From: an uncultured Prochlorococcus sp.
GTDB lineage: Bacteria > Cyanobacteriota > Cyanobacteriia > PCC-6307 > Cyanobiaceae
Direction of reading: 5' to 3'
NCBI GenBank assembly: GCA_902572915.1
Contig: CACGHR010000004.1
Coordinates: 1-33,067, forward strand
Length of the DNA: 33,067 nt
Part shown: positions 29,244 to 33,067 of the stretch, piece after piece
Position numbering within the stretch: position 1 is the first letter of the stretch
How the letters are laid out: each line of letters opens with the position of its first letter
Notes under the pieces: model-generated
What the model was told of the DNA's origin: nothing
The model's database searches: none
The model's input: the letters and a program-made list of their open reading frames with translations, nothing else
Made by a program: the position numbers and the translations under genes

Positions 29244-30152
29244 ATGAAATATACAATAGGTCATATGCAAAATAAAAATCAACAAATTAAATTAAGTACT
29301 TTTTTTGAATTATTAAGGTGGAATAAGCCGACTGGAAGAATGATCTTACTTATTCCTGCTGGATGGAGTTTATATTTAACCCCAGATGCTAATCCAACAA
29401 TTTTAATGTTGCTAAGAATAATCCTGGGAGGACTACTAGTAAGTGGATTAGGCTGCGTTGTTAATGATATTTGGGACAAAAAAATTGATCAAAGAGTTTT
29501 CAGGACAAAAAATAGACCTCTAGCTGCAAATAAAATCAGTCTTAAAACGGCTTATTCAATTCTTTTCTTTTTAATTTTATGTAGTTTCTTTTTAACTTTG
29601 TCACTACCTCAACCTGGCAGGATCCTTTCCATTTCACTTGCTTTTTTAGCTTTACCTATTATCCTCATTTATCCTTCTGCGAAAAGATGGTTTAAATATC
29701 CTCAATTAATATTATCCATATGCTGGGGTTTTGCTGTCTTAATTCCCTGGGCCGCAAATGAAGGCAATTTAAAAAGTATTATTTTATTATTTTGCTGGCT
29801 AGCCACTATTTTTTGGACTTTTGGCTTTGACACAATTTATGCTTTAGCAGATAAAAAATATGATATTAAAATTGGAATAAATAGTTCCGCTGTTAACCTC
29901 CAGAACAATACAAGAATAACTATTCAAATTTGTTATTTATTGACCTCTATTTTTCTCGCATTATGCGGATTTTTTAATCAAATGGATTTTATTTTTTGGC
30001 CAATTTGGTTTACAACGGCAATCTTAATGCAGCGAGATATACTAAAGGTATTTCCTGAGGAAAAGCAATCAATAAAAAATATTGGGAATCACTTCAAAAA
30101 TCAATCAATTTATGGAGGAGTCCTTTTATTAGGAATTATTATTGCCTCATAA
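29244..30152 (+). CDS. UbiA-type 4-hydroxybenzoate polyprenyltransferase (plastoquinone pathway)
   Basis: VVNDIWDKKIDQRVFRTKNRPLA and YALADKKYDIKIGINS, the two Asp-rich UbiA motifs. Confidence 0.93.
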   Translation: MKYTIGHMQNKNQQIKLSTFFELLRWNKPTGRMILLIPAGWSLYLTPDANPTILMLLRIILGGLLVSGLGCVVNDIWDKKIDQRVFRTKNRPLAANKISLKTAYSILFFLILCSFFLTLSLPQPGRILSISLAFLALPIILIYPSAKRWFKYPQLILSICWGFAVLIPWAANEGNLKSIILLFCWLATIFWTFGFDTIYALADKKYDIKIGINSSAVNLQNNTRITIQICYLLTSIFLALCGFFNQMDFIFWPIWFTTAILMQRDILKVFPEEKQSIKNIGNHFKNQSIYGGVLLLGIIIAS

Positions 30153-30161
30153 ATTCTAAAA

Positions 30162-31031
30162 ATGGTTTTTAGGTTAAAAAAAGGAGATCTAATTGATATT
30201 TTAGCTCCTGGCTCCTTTATTGATGAAGAAGAAAATTTTCAAAAAGGCATAGAAATCTTAAAAAACTGGGGCTTGGAAATTAATGAAAATAATTCTCTAT
30301 CAAAAAAATTTGGTTATTTTGCGGGTGATGATCTAACTAGATTTGAAGAACTTAGAAAAGCACAAAATAGTAAGCTAATCATTTTTGCAAAAGGAGGCTG
30401 GGGTTCAGCAAGACTTTTAGAAAAAGAACCTTCTTGGCAGCATGGTTTAATGCTTGGATTCTCAGATACATGTTCTTTATTACTATCTAAATATTCACAA
30501 GGATTTATAGGTTCTATCCATGGCCCAATGGTTACAAGCCTTTTCAAAGAGCCAAAGTGGAGTCTTGAGAGATTAAGAAATTTACTTTTTGAGGGAAATG
30601 TTGAGGACATAATAGGAATTCCTTTAAGAGGTGGAAAAGCGAAAGGAGAGATAATAGTTTCTAACTTAACTATTGCTACTTTTTTAATTGGTACTAATCA
30701 CTTTCCAGATTGCAAAGGGAAAATAATAATTTTTGAAGACATTAATGAAGATATTTATAAAATTGATCGAATGTTGACTTACCTCAGGATGACTAAAACA
30801 ATTTCTGAAGTTGCGGGTATTGGATTCGGAAGTTTTTCTAATGATTCCTGCGACCTAGAATGGAAAGATTTACTTAAAAACTGCATTATTGAAAGACTTC
30901 AAGAGTTTAATTTTCCTATTCTTTTTGATCTCCCAATAGGCCACATATCAGGGAATGCATGCATCCCGTTAGGGTATGAAGCGACCTTAAATGGTGATAA
31001 CGGCATTCTTAGTATCGATAAACCTTTTTAA
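30162..31031 (+). CDS. S66-family muramoyltetrapeptide carboxypeptidase (LdcA-like)
   Basis: KGDLIDILAPGS; FAKGGWGSARLLE; GFSDTCSLLL; FEDINEDIYKIDRMLTYL. Confidence 0.92.
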   Translation: MVFRLKKGDLIDILAPGSFIDEEENFQKGIEILKNWGLEINENNSLSKKFGYFAGDDLTRFEELRKAQNSKLIIFAKGGWGSARLLEKEPSWQHGLMLGFSDTCSLLLSKYSQGFIGSIHGPMVTSLFKEPKWSLERLRNLLFEGNVEDIIGIPLRGGKAKGEIIVSNLTIATFLIGTNHFPDCKGKIIIFEDINEDIYKIDRMLTYLRMTKTISEVAGIGFGSFSNDSCDLEWKDLLKNCIIERLQEFNFPILFDLPIGHISGNACIPLGYEATLNGDNGILSIDKPF

Positions 31032-31703
31032 CTAGGAGTTCTTCACAAAAAGTTTTGCTATTTTCAAATCTAAAGGGGATGTAATTTTTATATTTGAATA
31101 AGTTCCTTCAATAATTTTTACTTTCCAATTAAGCATTTCGAATAGTGAGGCATCATCTGTGACTTTCCAGTTCCTATCAATTGCCATCATATGGGCTTTT
31201 TTTAATCTATTAACTAAAAATCCCTGAGGAGTTTGCGCTGCCCATAAATAATTTCTATCTGGTGTTTCTTTTATAAAACCCTCATTATCAACAATCTTTA
31301 TTGTGTCAGTTACCTTAGTAGCCAAAATAACAGCTTCATGTTCATCTAATTGCTTGGCACACTTATCTATTAATTCAGGATTAATTAGACATCGAGCGCC
31401 ATCATGAATTAAAACTTTTTCAGCATCTTTTGGAAGTGCATTTAAACCATTAAAGACTGACTCTTGTCTGGTATCTCCCCCTTTAATCCAATGAACTTTA
31501 TGGGCAAATTTCTTTGCTGAATTTAATAATAATTCTTTATCTTTTGGTTGCCCAATCACTCCAACCCAGTTTGTTGAGCTTGCAGAAAATACAGATTTAA
31601 GAGTCCAATAAATCAAAGACTCTCCCTCTAAATTAATAAGTAATTTATTTTTCCCAGCTTTCATTCTGCTACCGCTGCCTGCAGCTGGTATTAAAAAATG
31701 CAC
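31032..31703 (-). CDS. ispD: 2-C-methyl-D-erythritol 4-phosphate cytidylyltransferase
   Basis: LIPAAGSGSRMKAGKNKLLINLEGES; VLIHDGARCLI; AAQTPQGF; TDDASLFE. Confidence 0.96.
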   Translation of the reverse strand: MHFLIPAAGSGSRMKAGKNKLLINLEGESLIYWTLKSVFSASSTNWVGVIGQPKDKELLLNSAKKFAHKVHWIKGGDTRQESVFNGLNALPKDAEKVLIHDGARCLINPELIDKCAKQLDEHEAVILATKVTDTIKIVDNEGFIKETPDRNYLWAAQTPQGFLVNRLKKAHMMAIDRNWKVTDDASLFEMLNWKVKIIEGTYSNIKITSPLDLKIAKLFVKNS

Positions 31704-31795
31704 GATAAAAGGCCTTAATATTTTCTAGACAATTATAAATAAAAGCAATATCTTTACACAAATAGTACTACGATTGAAAATTATAAAATTTCACA

Positions 31796-32545
31796 ATGTC
31801 CAATACAGATTCATTATCAGGCAAAGTTGCTTTAATCACTGGTGCTAGCAGAGGAATTGGTAAAGAAATAGCTTTAGAACTAAGCCGCTTAGGAGCAGAA
31901 GTTTTTATTAATTACTCTTCATCCGATGAAAAAGCTGAAGAAGTCGTAAATTCAATAAGAAATTCGGGCGGTAAAGCTTATAAATTAAAATTTGATGTTT
32001 CAAAAGAGAATTCTGTTGGTTCAGCTTTTGAAGAAATCATAAAAATTAGTGGCTCTATTGATATTCTCATTAACAATGCTGGTATTACTAGAGATGGACT
32101 ATTGATGAGAATGAAATCGGAACAATGGGATGATGTATTAAATACAAACTTAAAAGGGGTTTTTCTTTGTACAAAATATGCTTCAAAATTTATGATGAAA
32201 AAAAGAAGCGGCAGTATCGTAAATATTTCATCTGTTGTTGGAATAATTGGTAATCCCGGTCAAGCAAATTATTCTGCAGCCAAAGCTGGAGTTATTGGAT
32301 TCACTAAAACTTGTGCCAAGGAGTTTGCTTCAAGAGGTATAAATGTGAATGCCATCGCTCCAGGTTTCATAGAAACAGAGATGACTGAAAAACTTAATAC
32401 CGAAGAGATTCTTAAAGTTATCCCTTTAGGAAAATTAGGAAGCTGTACTCAAATTGCAAACTTAGTATCATTTTTAGTTTCAAGTAATGCAGGAAGTTAC
32501 ATTACAGGACAAACAATAAGTATAGATGGGGGAATGAGTATTTAA
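31796..32545 (+). CDS. fabG: 3-oxoacyl-[ACP] reductase
   Basis: ALITGASRGIGKEIAL; INNAGITRDGLLMRM; NYSAAKAGVIGFTKT; ITGQTISIDGGMSI. Confidence 0.96.
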   Translation: MSNTDSLSGKVALITGASRGIGKEIALELSRLGAEVFINYSSSDEKAEEVVNSIRNSGGKAYKLKFDVSKENSVGSAFEEIIKISGSIDILINNAGITRDGLLMRMKSEQWDDVLNTNLKGVFLCTKYASKFMMKKRSGSIVNISSVVGIIGNPGQANYSAAKAGVIGFTKTCAKEFASRGINVNAIAPGFIETEMTEKLNTEEILKVIPLGKLGSCTQIANLVSFLVSSNAGSYITGQTISIDGGMSI

Positions 32546-32725
32546 TTATGTACCTTCATAAGGTTGGACCAACTCATCTCTTAATCTTCTAATTTTTTGC
32601 AATAACTTTAATCTTCGACTTCTAGCTGTTAATGTCAAAAAAAATCTTAGAGGGAAATATATCAATGTCATAGCAATTGCAAGGATTGCGGTAAGAGTAA
32701 AAATAAGATTAGTAGTATCATCCAT
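32546..32725 (-). CDS. Small single-TM membrane protein (59 aa); absent from the supplied ORF track
   Basis: Hand translation MDDTTNLIFTLTAILAIAMTLIYFPLRFFLTLTARSRRLKLLQKIRRLRDELVQPYEGT*; TM helix followed by a basic region. Confidence 0.7.
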   Translation of the reverse strand: MDDTTNLIFTLTAILAIAMTLIYFPLRFFLTLTARSRRLKLLQKIRRLRDELVQPYEGT

Positions 32726-32858
32726 ATTTTAAAGATACTCATATTTTGATGAATTTGTACTTCTCATTAGAAGAAATTCGGCTTTCCCCACTTAACTAAA
32801 TGTCCCTTAAAAATCATTCTATGGGAGATTAGAATAAGACTAAAGACCTACTTAAAAC

Positions 32859-33067
32859 ATGGCAAAACAATTGAGTTTCTCCGATAAGTCAAGAGATGCG
32901 CTAGAAAAAGGTGTTAATTTCGTGGCTAATGCAGTAAAGGTTACTATTGGGCCAAAGGCTAAGAATGTTGTAATAGAGAGAAAATTTGGTTCGCCAGATG
33001 TAGTTAGTGATGGCTCTACAATTGCTAAAGAGATTGAAATTGAGAATCCTATTTCTAATTTAGGAGC
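32859..33067 (+). CDS. groL: Chaperonin GroEL (GroEL2-like, no adjacent groES), truncated by window end
   Basis: [70 protein letters not shown]. Confidence 0.95.
   Translation, partial: MAKQLSFSDKSRDALEKGVNFVANAVKVTIGPKAKNVVIERKFGSPDVVSDGSTIAKEIEIENPISNLG

Noticed and set aside
1-33067. Mobile elements, integrases, CRISPR arrays, toxin-antitoxin or defence systems
   Set aside because: None of the ORFs or repeats support these; the two tRNAs are not flanked by an integrase or by visible attachment-site duplications.

Overview
This is an AT-rich, gene-dense chromosomal segment that looks like a marine picocyanobacterium, most likely high-light Prochlorococcus. That assignment is inferred from psaF/psaJ, petC/petA, a HLIP gene, a hyper-conserved-protein (HCP)-like gene and the low GC content; I ran no database search. 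The window is mostly housekeeping: hemL, map, rplS, gltX, tsaD, gmk, rqcH-like, tatC, petCA, lgt, cobM, rodZ-like, ppx, ubiA-type prenyltransferase, ldcA-type peptidase, ispD, fabG, the start of an unpaired groEL, tRNA-Trp and tRNA-Asp. I saw no mobile element, CRISPR array or defence island. Reading by eye added three short genes missing from the ORF track: a 58-aa HLIP, psaJ (44 aa) and a 59-aa membrane protein. The points most worth a second look are: (1) larC is split by a -1-type frameshift exactly at an A7 slippery heptamer; (2) the normally essential hemL is split at a T6 run, which may mean sequence error and tempers point 1; (3) 7 of 9 convergent gene pairs have stop codons overlapping or within 3 nt of each other, leaving no room for intergenic terminators; (4) a perfect 21-bp tandem repeat encodes a His-rich loop in a CobW-family GTPase; (5) an HCP-like gene sits between rplS/tRNA-Trp and tRNA-Asp/gltX; (6) tatC, DUF3067, petC and petA are clustered. 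I did not find a convincing wholly new multi-gene system.
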